A DNA stretch of 64,000 nt from an uncultured Brachyspira sp. (GTDB lineage: Bacteria > Spirochaetota > Brachyspiria > Brachyspirales > Brachyspiraceae). Location: the NCBI RefSeq assembly GCF_944388875.1, contig NZ_CALXKQ010000002.1:62001-126000 (forward strand). The letters are read 5' to 3'. Made by a program: the position numbers and the translations under genes. Positions 17,655 to 27,433 of this stretch are shown here, one piece after another. Position 1 is the stretch's first letter. Every line of letters starts with the position of its first letter. The notes below the pieces were generated by a model that had not been told where the DNA came from, ran no database searches, and saw only the letters and a program-made list of their open reading frames with translations.

Positions 17655-17917
17655 TAATCTTCAGCTTCTTCAGTAGATTTTTTTCTTCTTTTGTCAAAGA
17701 AATCATTAGTTTTTTCTTTGCCTTTTTCAACAAATTCTGAAGTTTTCAAAACACCTCTATGATAAATATCATCCACTTTATATTTAATATTTTCTACAGT
17801 TTCTTTAATATCTTCTCTTGTTTCTTCACCTGCTTTTGGAGCAAATAGTATACCTAATGCTACACCTGTTGTTATACCCAATAAGAATGAAAATATTCCT
17901 GATACTTCTTTAGACAT
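17654..17917 (-). CDS. YtxH-domain protein
   Basis: This 87-aa protein carries the YtxH signature: a glycine-rich membrane segment (FSFLLGITTGVALGILFAPK) directly followed by AGEETREDIKETVE and a charged helical tail. YtxH proteins are small membrane-anchored proteins linked to stress in Firmicutes. It is the first gene of the four-gene operon running down to 15244. AGGAGG lies ten bases before the ATG and a TTGACA/TAATAT promoter lies upstream. Confidence 0.85.
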   Translation of the reverse strand: MSKEVSGIFSFLLGITTGVALGILFAPKAGEETREDIKETVENIKYKVDDIYHRGVLKTSEFVEKGKEKTNDFFDKRRKKSTEEAED

Positions 17918-17953
17918 AATAAAATATCCTCCTAGGTTATATGCTTTATTTTA

Positions 17954-17982
17954 ATATTAAATTTAATTTACGTTTTTGTCAA
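17954..17982 (-). promoter_or_regulatory. sigma-70-type promoter for the ytxH operon
   Basis: On the minus strand TTGACA (17982..17977) and TAATAT (17959..17954) are separated by 17 bases. Transcription would begin near 17947, about 30 bases before the ytxH start. The -35 box is a perfect match. Confidence 0.6.
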
Positions 17983-18106
17983 CTAAATAAAACATTTTAT
18001 AAACCCTATTTTTGCATAAAAAGTAATAAAAAATAAATAGTAATATTGTTTTTTTATACAAAAGTATTAATATGTAATTTAAAATTATAATACGGAGATT
18101 ATTTAT

Positions 18107-18622
18107 ATGGAATTAAAGGTATTGAATAAGCAGAATAATTCAAGAATGTGTTTAGTATGCGGATTTAAAAATGATTTAAGTTTGAAAGCCGAGTTTTATG
18201 AACTTGAAGATAAATCATTATGTGCTTTAGTAACTTTTAAAGATGTTCATCAGGGATATCCTTCCAGAGTTCATGGCGGAATACTTGCTGCTATATTGGA
18301 TGAAACTATAGGGAGGGCTATGATGCCGTACACAGGAGAGGAGAAATGGGGCGTTACTATGACTCTTACAACTAAATACAAAAAGCCTGTTCCTATTAAT
18401 GAACAAATAAGAATAGTAGGAAAAATTACATCAGGAGATGGCAGAATTTATGAAGGAGAAGGTTATATACTTTTAAATGACGGAAAGATTGCTGCAACGG
18501 CTAAAGGAACTTATCTTTGTATGGGGCTTGATAAAATAGCTGAGATGGATCCTAATAATGAAGAGGATTGGTTTGTAGAGAAAAAAGAAAGCGATCCTAA
18601 AGCTATAGATATCCCTCAGTAA
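18107..18622 (+). CDS. PaaI-type hotdog thioesterase
   Basis: This 171-aa hotdog-fold protein has the motif RVHGGILAAILDETIGRAM, typical of the PaaI/4HBT thioesterases that hydrolyse acyl-CoA thioesters. The N-terminus has a CLVCG pair before the hotdog domain, common in one subgroup of this family. The last 30 residues are an acidic tail. The gene stands alone with ACGGAGA before the ATG, divergent from the ytxH operon. The natural acyl-CoA substrate cannot be told from sequence. The Mrr gene follows after 16 bases, so the two may be co-transcribed by proximity. Confidence 0.8.
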   Translation: MELKVLNKQNNSRMCLVCGFKNDLSLKAEFYELEDKSLCALVTFKDVHQGYPSRVHGGILAAILDETIGRAMMPYTGEEKWGVTMTLTTKYKKPVPINEQIRIVGKITSGDGRIYEGEGYILLNDGKIAATAKGTYLCMGLDKIAEMDPNNEEDWFVEKKESDPKAIDIPQ

Positions 18623-18638
18623 TTCGGAGTTTTTTATC

Positions 18639-19535
18639 ATGGCACTTTTAAAATACAGAGATTATGATAAATATGTATTAAAATTCTTCTATGAAGTAAA
18701 TAAACCAATGCATAGAAAAGATACATACGATAAATTAAAAGAGTATACCGATACATCTGATGAAGATTTCAGTATGATAACTAAAAATGGATATAATAAA
18801 TTTAATTCAAGAATTCATTGGTCTTTGGTTGTTTTAAAAAAAGCTCAGTTAATAGAAAATGTGGATAAGGGAGTTTATCAAATAACTGACTTCGGAAAAA
18901 AATTCTATGAAGAAAATCCAGATTTTGATTTTAAAACTTTAAAAGAAAAAACACCATATTTAGAAAACAGCAAAAATAATTCACATGACGATATATATGA
19001 AATTGAAGAAATAGAAGAAGATGAAAACAGAAACGAAATAGAAAAAAGCATTGAAGAGTATTATGAAAGCGTAGAAAAAGATATACTTGACAGGCTTCAG
19101 TCTATGGGAGAAAGCTCTGTTGATAAAGGCACTAAATTTGAGAATATATGCTTGGAACTGCTTGAAAAAATGGGTTATGGTAAAAAGTATAGAACTGGAG
19201 GAAGCGGAGACAGAGGAATAGATGGTACACTTACTATGGATAAATTCGGATTTGACATCATAGGTGTGCAATGCAAATGCTATAAAGAAAATAGTAAAGT
19301 TAATGATACTGAAATAACAAAATTTGCTCATGGGCTTAAAAATGTTAATGGTATAAACAGAGGTATATTTATAACAACTTCCGATTATACTCAGCAGGCT
19401 AAAAAGGTTGTAGAAGAATTAAAAGATGTAAAAATAATACTTATAAACGGATACAGACTTGCTAAATATATGCGTGAATATGAGGTTGGTGTTAGAGTTT
19501 TGGAAACTAGGAATATTTACGACATTATAATATAA
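18639..19535 (+). CDS. Mrr-type (type IV) restriction endonuclease
   Basis: This 298-aa protein has two domains. Residues 1 to about 100 are a winged-helix DNA-binding region of the Mrr N-terminal type (KYRDYDKYVLKFFYEVNKP). A Glu-rich linker follows. Residues 165-290 are the Mrr catalytic domain, with RGIDG (Asp195) and VQCK (Gln211, Lys213) forming the D-QxK active site of this PD-(D/E)XK family. Mrr enzymes cut DNA carrying modified bases and need no partner methylase, and none is present nearby. The gene sits 16 bases behind the thioesterase gene, with no other defence gene adjacent. Confidence 0.85.
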   Translation: MALLKYRDYDKYVLKFFYEVNKPMHRKDTYDKLKEYTDTSDEDFSMITKNGYNKFNSRIHWSLVVLKKAQLIENVDKGVYQITDFGKKFYEENPDFDFKTLKEKTPYLENSKNNSHDDIYEIEEIEEDENRNEIEKSIEEYYESVEKDILDRLQSMGESSVDKGTKFENICLELLEKMGYGKKYRTGGSGDRGIDGTLTMDKFGFDIIGVQCKCYKENSKVNDTEITKFAHGLKNVNGINRGIFITTSDYTQQAKKVVEELKDVKIILINGYRLAKYMREYEVGVRVLETRNIYDIII

Positions 19536-20009
19536 TAATTTTGAATTACAAAGCGTATGTTTCTTTTGCTGCTGTATTTTTATAATAACTACAATTTGTT
19601 TTTGAAAAAATACTGTAAATTAAAGTTTTTACAATATATAACAATTATTTTATAATTTAAAGCTAATCTTTAAACAAGTATATTTATTTAAAATAAATTC
19701 ATTTTAATCTTGATGTTATCGTATATATTTACTATAATTATTAATGAAATATAAAAAATTAGGGTACAATATAAAATACTTCATATATATTATTTATTAT
19801 TTGTAATATCTTTTATGTTATTTTGTAAGAGTCGACAATGATAATGAAAGTAAAAAAACATTTGATAAATATATATTTAACTTAAGTAAATTATATTTAT
19901 GTAATGTAAATAGAATTCGTTTTTTATTTACACTTTCACAGTAATAATAGCTGATAATTCCGATATTTTAATAAAATAAATTTTATTAATCACTTAAGGA
20001 TATGTAATT
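19536..20009. other. intergenic region with inverted repeat upstream of the substrate-binding protein
   Basis: This 474-base A/T-rich gap has no convincing frame. TGTAAATA (19905..19912) and TATTTACA (19925..19932) form a perfect 8-bp inverted repeat, about 80 bases before the start of the substrate-binding lipoprotein gene. It could be an operator or a leader hairpin for that gene. I see nothing else in the gap. Confidence 0.35.
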
Positions 20010-21014
20010 ATGATGAAATTTAGAATCGTATTTTTAGTATTATTTGCAGCATTGTCAATTTCATGTAAAGAGAAAACTTCAAATACTGCAGATGAGATTA
20101 AAACAGAGATTATAAGAGTAGGTTATATGCCTGATTTTTCAGGAACATCAGCTGCTGCTATAGCACAGGAGAAAGGATATTTTCAGGAAGAAGGCTTAAA
20201 TGTTGTATTACTCAAATTTTTAGACGGTCCTTCTGAAATTAATGCCATGCTTTCAAATAATTTAGATTTTGCATATATTGGACATGGAGCACATTCTCTA
20301 GCTATTCAAGGAAAAGTTAATGTATTATTTCCTAACGGCTTAAGTAAATCAGAACAGATTATAGCAAGAAAATCATCAGGAATAAATACAATTTTAGATT
20401 TAAAAGGCAAAACAGTAGCTGCACAGTTTGGAACTTCATCAGAAATATTTTTAAATCTTGCAATTAATAAACTTGGAATCAATAAAGATGAATTAAATAT
20501 TTTAGATATGAATGGTCCTAATATAGTGTCTGCTATGACCAATGGAACTATTGATGCAGCATCTGTACAAGCTCCTTATACATTTTCAATATTGAATACG
20601 CTTGGAGATGAAGCAGTACCTATTGCTTCAATTATAGATTATTCAGATTCTGGTGCATTCCCAAGCAGCTGGGTAGTTACTCCCGAATATCAAAATGCTA
20701 ATCCTGATATAGTTAATAGATTTTCAAGAGCTATACTTAAAGCTATGGATTATAGAGCTAATAATATGAATGAGGCTGTTGAAATAGTTGCAAGACAAAA
20801 TAATTCCCCAATTGAAACTGTTGCTTTAGAAAAAGAAACTGCTTTATGGTTTTCAGGTCAAAATGTAAAAGAAGCATATCTTAATGGAAAAGCAGCGGAG
20901 TGGTATAAATCTCAGCAGAATGTATTTATTTATACCAAAACTATTACAAATACTAGTGATATTAGTAAGTATGTACAGATAAAATATATGATTGATAATG
21001 TTTTTAATAATTGA
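20010..21014 (+). CDS. ABC transporter substrate-binding lipoprotein (SsuA/NMT1-like)
   Basis: This 334-aa protein has a lipoprotein signal (SISC, Cys19) and so is probably anchored in a membrane facing the periplasm. The body is of the SsuA/TauA/NMT1 type: VGYMPDFSGTSAAAIAQEKGYFQEEGLNV at the start, then DLKGKTVAAQFGTSSE and GTIDAASVQAPYTF. These proteins bind small ligands such as sulfonates, nitrate or thiamine precursors. No permease or ATPase gene is adjacent, so the partner must lie elsewhere or be missing. AAGGA precedes the ATG, and a hairpin terminator follows. Confidence 0.85.
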   Translation: MMKFRIVFLVLFAALSISCKEKTSNTADEIKTEIIRVGYMPDFSGTSAAAIAQEKGYFQEEGLNVVLLKFLDGPSEINAMLSNNLDFAYIGHGAHSLAIQGKVNVLFPNGLSKSEQIIARKSSGINTILDLKGKTVAAQFGTSSEIFLNLAINKLGINKDELNILDMNGPNIVSAMTNGTIDAASVQAPYTFSILNTLGDEAVPIASIIDYSDSGAFPSSWVVTPEYQNANPDIVNRFSRAILKAMDYRANNMNEAVEIVARQNNSPIETVALEKETALWFSGQNVKEAYLNGKAAEWYKSQQNVFIYTKTITNTSDISKYVQIKYMIDNVFNN

Positions 21015-21034
21015 TATTAAATGATTATATTGTT

Positions 21035-21081
21035 AAAGGCGATGTAGAAATTATTTTAGTATACATCGCTTTTATTTTTAA
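21035..21081 (+). terminator. intrinsic terminator after the substrate-binding protein gene
   Basis: GCGATGTA (21039..21046) pairs perfectly with TACATCGC (21062..21069). The stem extends to 12 bp with one mismatch and is followed by TTTTTATTTTTAATTTTT. Confidence 0.8.
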
Positions 21082-21128
21082 TTTTTGTATAATTTTCATA
21101 AAAAAGTAAAAAAAAATATTAAATGCTA

Positions 21129-21157
21129 TTGATTTTTTTGTATAGCTGCTTTATAAT
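21129..21157 (+). promoter_or_regulatory. sigma-70-type promoter of the str-S10-spc-alpha gene block
   Basis: TTGATT (21129..21134) and a perfect TATAAT (21152..21157) are spaced by 17 bases. Transcription would start near 21164, giving a leader of about 190 bases before rpsL. Confidence 0.75.
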
Positions 21158-21187
21158 GCTAGAACTTTCATAAAAGCGATTAAAGCG

Positions 21188-21221
21188 TATAGTATAGTTT
21201 TTCTTATGTTTTAATACTATA
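21188..21221 (+). promoter_or_regulatory. leader hairpin upstream of rpsL
   Basis: TATAGTAT (21188..21195) and ATACTATA (21214..21221) form a perfect 8-bp stem within the rpsL leader. It could be a binding site for feedback regulation, but the known S7 site of E. coli lies elsewhere in the operon. The function is unproven. Confidence 0.4.
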
Positions 21222-21353
21222 GTGCTCAGTGTATTAATGCTGTTTCGTATTTGAAGTAAAAACTGTGTTTAATTTATCGCCTTTCCGTTAGGATTAGGAA
21301 TTTTAAGAAATAAAAAATTTGTAAAAAATAAATATTAGAGGGTTTAGTATTTT

Positions 21354-21728
21354 ATGCCTACAATTAATCAATTAGTAAGAAAAGGTCGCAAGCGTATAAT
21401 AAATAAAACAAAATCGCCTGCATTAATGAAATGTCCGCAAAGAGAAGGAGTATGTACTCGTGTTACAACAACAACTCCTAAAAAACCTAACTCAGCTATG
21501 CGTAAAATTGCTCGTGTAAGAGTAACAAATGGTATGGAAGTAACAGCTTATATTCCTGGTATAGATCACACATTACAGGAACATAACCGCGTTCTTATAA
21601 GAGGCGGACGTGTTAAAGACTTACCTGGATGCCGTTATCACATAGTTCGCGGAAGCCGTGAAGCTACAGGTGTTGAAAAAAGAATGAAAGCTAGAAGTAA
21701 ATATGGTACTAAAAAACCAAAGGCTTAA
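21354..21728 (+). CDS. rpsL: 30S ribosomal protein S12
   Basis: 124 aa, full length. It keeps the decoding-site loop [13 protein letters not shown] and [14 protein letters not shown], the regions where streptomycin-resistance changes occur in other bacteria. The lysines at those sites are present, so the sequence looks streptomycin-sensitive at these positions. It is the first gene of the str operon, with AGAGGG before the ATG and the leader hairpin upstream. rpsG follows after 14 bases. Confidence 0.98.
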   Translation: MPTINQLVRKGRKRIINKTKSPALMKCPQREGVCTRVTTTTPKKPNSAMRKIARVRVTNGMEVTAYIPGIDHTLQEHNRVLIRGGRVKDLPGCRYHIVRGSREATGVEKRMKARSKYGTKKPKA

Positions 21729-21742
21729 TGGAGTAAAGTAAT

Positions 21743-22213
21743 ATGGCTAGAAGAAGAAGAGCACAATCTAGAAAAATAGACGCTGATCCTGTATACGGCA
21801 GTGTTGATATAAGTAAATTTATTAATAAATTAATGTATGATGGAAAGAAAAGTAAGGCTGAAAATATATTTTATAAAGCTATAGATGTAGTTAAAGAAAA
21901 AACAAATAAAGACGGCTTAGAAGCTTTTAATGAAGCTATAGAAAATATTAAGCCTCGTGTAGAAGTAAAATCAAGAAGAGTAGGCGGTTCTACTTATCAG
22001 GTTCCAGTAGATGTAAGAGAAGACAGACAAAAATCATTGGCGTTCAAATGGCTTATAAACGCTTCAAGAAAAAGAGGCGGCAGAAGTATGGTTGAACGTT
22101 TATCAAATGAGATTGTAGATGCTATAGACGGAAAAGGTCAGGCAGTAGCTAAGAGAGATGAAGTTCATAGAATGGCTGAAGGTAACAAGGCATTCGCACA
22201 CTTTAGGTGGTAG
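21743..22213 (+). CDS. rpsG: 30S ribosomal protein S7
   Basis: 156 aa, usual length. It nucleates assembly of the 30S head by binding the 3' domain of 16S rRNA. The conserved [14 protein letters not shown] beta-ribbon and the C-terminal [16 protein letters not shown] are intact. In E. coli S7 is the feedback regulator of this operon. The rpsL-rpsG gap here is only 14 bases, so the E. coli-type site between those genes is absent. Confidence 0.98.
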   Translation: MARRRRAQSRKIDADPVYGSVDISKFINKLMYDGKKSKAENIFYKAIDVVKEKTNKDGLEAFNEAIENIKPRVEVKSRRVGGSTYQVPVDVREDRQKSLAFKWLINASRKRGGRSMVERLSNEIVDAIDGKGQAVAKRDEVHRMAEGNKAFAHFRW

Positions 22214-22234
22214 TTTTTAAGGAGTAAGTAAAAA

Positions 22235-24316
22235 GTGGCACGTCAAATTTCATTAGAAAACACACGTAATATTGGTATTATGGCTCATATTGATGCTGGT
22301 AAAACTACTTTAAGTGAGCGTATTCTTTATTTTACTGGTAAGACCCATAAAATAGGAGAGGTTCATGAAGGTGCAGCAGAGATGGACTGGATGGAACAGG
22401 AGAGAGAAAGAGGTATTACAATTACTTCAGCAGCAACAACATGTTTTTGGAATGGAAACAGAATTAATTTGATAGATACTCCGGGACACGTTGACTTTAC
22501 TGTAGAAGTAGAAAGATCTTTGAGGGTATTAGATAGTGCCGTTGGTGTTTTCTGTTCAGTAGGCGGTGTTCAGCCTCAGAGTGAAACAGTTTGGAGGCAG
22601 GCAAGCAATTATAAAATTCCTAGAGCTATTTTCGTTAATAAAATGGATAGAATAGGTGCTAACTTCTATGCTGTTTTAGAACAAACAAGAGAAAGATTAA
22701 AAGCTAACAGCCACCCAGTAGTTATACCTATAGGTGCAGAAAGTAATTTCGAGGGTGTTGTTGACTTAGTAAATATGAAAGAAGTAATTTGGGTTTCTGA
22801 AGACGGCATGAAAATGGAAGAGAGAGAAATCAGACCTGAATTAAAAGAAAAAGCAGAAGAATACAGGAATTCATTGTTAGAAGCAATCGTTGAATACGAT
22901 GATGATGCTATGAATAAATTTTTTGAAGGTGAGGAAATAGATGTTCCTACTGTAAAAAGACTTATAAGAACAGCTACTTTATCAGCAGAGTTCTTTCCAA
23001 TGTTCTGCGGAACTGCTTTCAAAAATAAAGGTATTCAAGTATTAATTAACGGTATAGTTGACTATTTGCCATCTCCAGTAGACAGATCAGAAATAGAAGG
23101 TACAGATTTAGATGGTAATCCAATAACAAGAAAAATATCAGATGATGAAAAATTCAGTGCATTAGCATTTAAAATAATGACAGATCCTCATGTAGGAAAA
23201 ATAGCATTCTTCAGAGTTTATTCTGGTATATTAGAAGCTGGTTCTTATGTGTTTAACGCAACAAAAGGAAAAAGAGAGCGTATCGGAAGAATACTTCAGA
23301 TGCATGCTAATAAAAGAGAAGAAATTGATACAGTATATGCTGGTGATATAGCAGCAGCAGTAGGTCTTAAAGAAACAACAACAGGTGATACTTTATGTCC
23401 TGAAAATGCTCCTATAATTTTAGAAGCAATCAATTTCCCAGAGCCAGTAATCAATGTTGCTATAGAGCCTAAAACAAAAGGCGACAGAGATAAAATGTCA
23501 GTAGCTTTATCAAGACTTGCTGAAGAAGACCCAACATTCAGAGTAACATTTGATGAAGAAACAGGTCAGACAATTATTGCAGGTATGGGTGAATTACACT
23601 TAGAAATTATCTGCGACAGAATGAAAAGAGAATATAAAGTTGAGGCAAATGTAGGACGTCCTCAAGTATCTTATAGAGAAGGTGTTAAGAAAACTGTTGA
23701 AGTTCAAGGAAAATTTGTACGTCAGTCTGGCGGTAAAGGTCAGTACGGAGATGTATGGTTGAGAATAGGTCCTAATGAACCTAATGCAGGATTTAAATTT
23801 AATAATGAAATCGTAGGCGGTGCTGTTCCAAGAGAATATATACCAGCAGTAGAGAAAGGCTGTGTAGAAGCTATGAATACAGGTGTTCTTGCTAATTATC
23901 CAATGCTTGATGTTATAGTATCAGCTTATGACGGTTCATTCCACCCAGTAGACTCATCAGAAATGGCATTTAAAATAGCAGCTTCAATGGGATTCAAAGA
24001 TGGATGTAAAAAAGCAGATCCATATTTATTAGAGCCTATGATGACAGTAGAAGTTGTAACTCCAGAAGATTATATGGGTGATATAATAGGAGATTTAGCT
24101 TCAAGAAGAGGACAGGTTCACGGATTTACAGATAAATCAGGTTATAAATCAATTAATGCTACAGTACCTCTTGCTGAAATGTTTGGATATACAACAAGTA
24201 TCAGAAACGTATCTCAAGGTAGAGCAAGCTATACAATGCAGTTCTCTCATTACGAGGAAGTACCTAAAAACGTAGCAGATGAAATAATAGGTGCTAGAAT
24301 GGGTAATAATAAGTAA
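22235..24316 (+). CDS. fusA: elongation factor G
   Basis: 693 aa, full length, starting with GTG behind AAGGAG. It is a GTPase that drives translocation of tRNA and mRNA on the ribosome. G1 is AHIDAGKTT, switch [15 protein letters not shown]3 DTPGHVDF and G4 NKMD. Switch I is canonical here, in contrast to the neighbouring EF-Tu. Domains II to V follow, with the domain IV tip near [15 protein letters not shown]. It sits between S7 and EF-Tu as usual. Confidence 0.98.
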   Translation: MARQISLENTRNIGIMAHIDAGKTTLSERILYFTGKTHKIGEVHEGAAEMDWMEQERERGITITSAATTCFWNGNRINLIDTPGHVDFTVEVERSLRVLDSAVGVFCSVGGVQPQSETVWRQASNYKIPRAIFVNKMDRIGANFYAVLEQTRERLKANSHPVVIPIGAESNFEGVVDLVNMKEVIWVSEDGMKMEEREIRPELKEKAEEYRNSLLEAIVEYDDDAMNKFFEGEEIDVPTVKRLIRTATLSAEFFPMFCGTAFKNKGIQVLINGIVDYLPSPVDRSEIEGTDLDGNPITRKISDDEKFSALAFKIMTDPHVGKIAFFRVYSGILEAGSYVFNATKGKRERIGRILQMHANKREEIDTVYAGDIAAAVGLKETTTGDTLCPENAPIILEAINFPEPVINVAIEPKTKGDRDKMSVALSRLAEEDPTFRVTFDEETGQTIIAGMGELHLEIICDRMKREYKVEANVGRPQVSYREGVKKTVEVQGKFVRQSGGKGQYGDVWLRIGPNEPNAGFKFNNEIVGGAVPREYIPAVEKGCVEAMNTGVLANYPMLDVIVSAYDGSFHPVDSSEMAFKIAASMGFKDGCKKADPYLLEPMMTVEVVTPEDYMGDIIGDLASRRGQVHGFTDKSGYKSINATVPLAEMFGYTTSIRNVSQGRASYTMQFSHYEEVPKNVADEIIGARMGNNK

Positions 24317-24390
24317 GTAACATAAATAAAAGGTTACTGATTAGTAAAATAAAAAATAATTCCTAAAGTATAAATAATTGGAGGATTAAA

Positions 24391-25617
24391 ATGGCTAAAG
24401 GAACTTACGAAGGTAAAAAAACACACGTTAACGTTGGTACTATCGGACACGTTGACCATGGTAAAACAACATTGACATCAGCAATAACAGCAGTATCATC
24501 TGCTATGTTCCCAGCAACAGTACAGAAAGTTGCTTATGACTCAGTAGCAAAAGCTTCTGAAAGTCAAGGTAGAAGAGACCCAACAAAAATATTAACAATA
24601 GCAACATCACACGTTGAATATGAATCAGACAACAGACACTATGCTCACGTAGACTGTCCAGGTCACGCTGACTACATTAAAAATATGATTACAGGTGCTG
24701 CTCAAATGGACGGTGCTATATTAGTAGTATCAGCAGAAGACGGTGTAATGCCTCAAACAAAAGAACACGTACTTCTTTCAAGACAAGTAGGTGTAAATTA
24801 CATCGTAGTATTCTTAAATAAATGTGATAAATTAGATGACCCAGAAATGGCAGAAATAGTAGAAGCAGAAGTAATAGACGTATTAGATCACTATGGTTTT
24901 GATGGTTCTAAAACTCCTATTATTAGAGGTTCAGCTATTAAAGCTATTCAAGCTATTGAAGCAGGTAAGGATCCAAGAACTGATCCAGATTGTAAATGTA
25001 TAATAGACTTATTAAATGCATTAGATACATATATTCCAGATCCAGTACGTGAAGTAGATAAAGACTTCTTAATGTCAATCGAAGATGTATACTCAATTCC
25101 TGGAAGAGGTACAGTTGTTACTGGAAGAATTGAAAGAGGTAAAATCAAAAAAGGTGATGAAGTTGAAATAGTTGGTATTAGAGATACTCAAAAAACAACT
25201 TGTACTGGTGTAGAAATGTTCAAAAAAGAGGTAGAAGGTATAGCTGGTTATAACGTTGGATGTCTTTTAAGAGGTATTGAACGTAAAGCAGTAGAAAGAG
25301 GACAGGTATTGGCTAAACCAGGTACAATTACACCTCATAAAAAATTCGAAGCTGAAGTATATATCTTGAAAAAAGAAGAAGGCGGAAGACACAGCGGTTT
25401 TGTAACAGGATACAGACCTCAAATGTACTTCAGAACAACAGACGTAACAGGAGTAATCAACCTACAAGAAGGTGCTCAAATGATTATGCCTGGCGACAAT
25501 GCTAACTTAACTATTGAATTAATTACTCCTATCGCTATGGAAGAAAAACAAAGATTCGCTATACGTGAAGGCGGTAAAACAGTAGGTAACGGTGTTGTAA
25601 CAAAAATATTAGAATAA
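24391..25617 (+). CDS. tuf: elongation factor Tu with unusual switch I
   Basis: 408 aa, slightly longer than the usual 394-400. It delivers aminoacyl-tRNA to the ribosome. G1 [10 protein letters not shown]3 DCPGHADY, G4 NKCD and G5 GSAIKA are canonical, as are domains II and III. The effector region is not: where most EF-Tus read EEKARGITINTSHVEY, this one reads [17 protein letters not shown], with about seven extra residues before it. The Thr that coordinates magnesium appears retained (LTI), but the Arg-Gly is lost. I recall the same in other Brachyspira, so it is probably a lineage trait and not an error. GGAGG precedes the ATG. Confidence 0.97.
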   Translation: MAKGTYEGKKTHVNVGTIGHVDHGKTTLTSAITAVSSAMFPATVQKVAYDSVAKASESQGRRDPTKILTIATSHVEYESDNRHYAHVDCPGHADYIKNMITGAAQMDGAILVVSAEDGVMPQTKEHVLLSRQVGVNYIVVFLNKCDKLDDPEMAEIVEAEVIDVLDHYGFDGSKTPIIRGSAIKAIQAIEAGKDPRTDPDCKCIIDLLNALDTYIPDPVREVDKDFLMSIEDVYSIPGRGTVVTGRIERGKIKKGDEVEIVGIRDTQKTTCTGVEMFKKEVEGIAGYNVGCLLRGIERKAVERGQVLAKPGTITPHKKFEAEVYILKKEEGGRHSGFVTGYRPQMYFRTTDVTGVINLQEGAQMIMPGDNANLTIELITPIAMEEKQRFAIREGGKTVGNGVVTKILE

Positions 25618-25632
25618 TAGGAAAAATAATGA

Positions 25633-25668
25633 GGGTATACCTTTGATTAATTAAAGATATACCCTTTA
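25633..25668 (+). terminator. hairpin between tuf and rpsJ, possible terminator or attenuator
   Basis: GGGTATA (25633..25639) pairs with TATACCC (25658..25664), and CTTT (25641..25644) pairs with AAAG (25653..25656) across one mismatch. A short TTTAATTAAATT run follows. It lies between the str and S10 operons and may reduce read-through. I see no clear new promoter before rpsJ. Confidence 0.55.
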
Positions 25669-25700
25669 ATTAAATTAAGAGAAAGCGAGTAATTCAAGCT

Positions 25701-26006
25701 ATGAAAGAACAGAAAATACGAGTTAAACTAAAAGCCTTTGATATTGAGCTTATAGATCAATCAGCTCAGTCTATAGTTGCTAGTGTAAAGAAAACAGGTG
25801 CTAGAGTATCAGGACCTATACCATTGCCTACAAGCATACGTAAGGTAACAGTAATAAGAAGTCCGCATGTAAATATTAAATCAAGAGAACAATTTGAGAT
25901 GCGTATATACAAAAGATTAATAGATATATTTGATGTAAACTCTCAAACTACAGATTCTCTTAAAAAATTAGCGCTTCCAGCTGGGGTTGATGTTCAGCTT
26001 AAATAA
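25701..26006 (+). CDS. rpsJ: 30S ribosomal protein S10
   Basis: 101 aa, full length. It is a 30S head protein and also the NusE partner in antitermination. The signature GPIPLPT and the loop [15 protein letters not shown] are intact. It opens the S10 operon, 83 bases after tuf with a hairpin between them. A 102-base gap follows before L3 and contains a weak stem (AGATAAA at 26026, TTTATCT at 26045). Confidence 0.97.
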   Translation: MKEQKIRVKLKAFDIELIDQSAQSIVASVKKTGARVSGPIPLPTSIRKVTVIRSPHVNIKSREQFEMRIYKRLIDIFDVNSQTTDSLKKLALPAGVDVQLK

Positions 26007-26108
26007 GCGTTTAATGAAATATTAAAGATAAAGCTTTACTACGTTTTATCTGTAATAGTTTGATATAGTAAGAAAGTAGTAAGTAAAATCATTATAGAGG
26101 ATTCGCCG

Positions 26109-26762
26109 ATGGTAGGAATAATTGGCAAAAAATTGGGCATGACAACAGTTTTTGATGAAACTGGCAATGCTATAGCAGTAACAGTTGTAGAAGCTGGTCC
26201 ATGCACAGTTATGCAGATAAGAGATAATGAGAAAGACGGCTATAGTGCTATTCAATTAGGATATGGTTCCGTTAAAGAAAAGCATTTAAATAAGCCGCAA
26301 ATAGGGCAATTTAAAAAAGCAAATTTAGAGCCTAAGAAATATTTGAAAGAGTTCAGAATGGACGATGCTAGTTCTTATACAGTAGGTCAGGAGCTTAAAG
26401 TAGATATATTTCAAGCAGGCGATTTTATAGATGTTAGTTCTTTGAGTAAAGGTCGTGGTTTTGCAGGTGTAATGAAAAGACATAACTACGACGGCGGTCC
26501 TATGAGCCATGGTTCTAACTTCAGAAGAAGAGCAGGTTCTATAGGATGTAACAGTTATCCTGCAAGAGTATGGAAAGGTAAAGGTATGCCTGGACACATG
26601 GGCAATGCTTTAACTACTATACAAAACTTGAAAGTAGTTGAAATAAGACCAGATGATAATTTGATTATGATTAAAGGTGCTATACCAGGTGCTATTAACA
26701 GCATAGTTAAATTGACATCAGCTGTAAAAAAACGCAATAAGAAAAAGAACTCAATGAATTAA
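26109..26762 (+). CDS. rplC: 50S ribosomal protein L3
   Basis: 217 aa, slightly long. The long loop reaching the peptidyl-transferase centre (SHGSNFRRRAGSIGCNSYP followed by RVWKGKGMPGHMG) is present. The N-terminus GIIGKKLGMT is typical. The C-terminus has a short Lys/Asn tail. An AGAGGA site precedes the ATG. It is one of the first proteins to bind 23S rRNA. Confidence 0.97.
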   Translation: MVGIIGKKLGMTTVFDETGNAIAVTVVEAGPCTVMQIRDNEKDGYSAIQLGYGSVKEKHLNKPQIGQFKKANLEPKKYLKEFRMDDASSYTVGQELKVDIFQAGDFIDVSSLSKGRGFAGVMKRHNYDGGPMSHGSNFRRRAGSIGCNSYPARVWKGKGMPGHMGNALTTIQNLKVVEIRPDDNLIMIKGAIPGAINSIVKLTSAVKKRNKKKNSMN

Positions 26763-26780
26763 TTATGACAGGATGATAAA

Positions 26781-27428
26781 ATGGAAGTAGTAATACTAAA
26801 TGAAAATGGAGATAGCGTAGGCAATTTAGAGGTTGTTGACGAGATATTTAAATCAGAAGTTAACAATAATCTACTTTACGAAGCAATCAAAAATGAATTA
26901 GCTAACAGACGTCAGGGAACACACTCCACAAAAACCAGAGCAGAAGTTTCAGGTGGCGGTAAAAAACCTTGGAGACAAAAAGGTACTGGCAGAGCAAGAG
27001 CAGGTTCTACACGTTCACCAATTTGGGTAGGCGGTGGTAAAACACATACTCCTAAACCACGTGATTATAGCTATAGATTGCCAAAGAAAATGAAGCGTAA
27101 GGCTCTATTGTCTGTTTTATCTTTAAAATATGGAAGCAATGTTCTTAAAGTTTTTGAAGATTTCACTTTTGATTCACCAAAAACAAAAAGAATGGCTAGT
27201 TTTATAAGTAAGGTTAAAGAACCAAATACAAGAAAGGTAGCATTTGTAGTAGGTAAAGATGAATCTTTAGGTGATAATTATAATAAATTATTATTGTCAT
27301 TAAGAAACATCAAAGATTTAAAGCTTGTAAATGCAGACAGTATGTCTATACATCCTTTATTTTATGCTGATGAAGTATATTTTACTAAAACAGCTTTATC
27401 TAAATTAAATGCTAGAATTAAGGGTTAA
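26781..27428 (+). CDS. rplD: 50S ribosomal protein L4
   Basis: 215 aa. The exit-tunnel loop GGGKKPWRQKGTGRARAG is intact, the region contacted by macrolides in other bacteria. In E. coli L4 also represses the S10 operon through its leader. No equivalent S10 leader structure is evident here. It is co-transcribed with L3 (18-base gap) and L23 (5-base gap). Confidence 0.97.
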   Translation: MEVVILNENGDSVGNLEVVDEIFKSEVNNNLLYEAIKNELANRRQGTHSTKTRAEVSGGGKKPWRQKGTGRARAGSTRSPIWVGGGKTHTPKPRDYSYRLPKKMKRKALLSVLSLKYGSNVLKVFEDFTFDSPKTKRMASFISKVKEPNTRKVAFVVGKDESLGDNYNKLLLSLRNIKDLKLVNADSMSIHPLFYADEVYFTKTALSKLNARIKG

Positions 27429-27433
27429 AAAAT

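Noticed and set aside
19945-19965. Sigma-28-like CCGATA before the substrate-binding protein
   Set aside because: No TAAA at the required 15-base distance.
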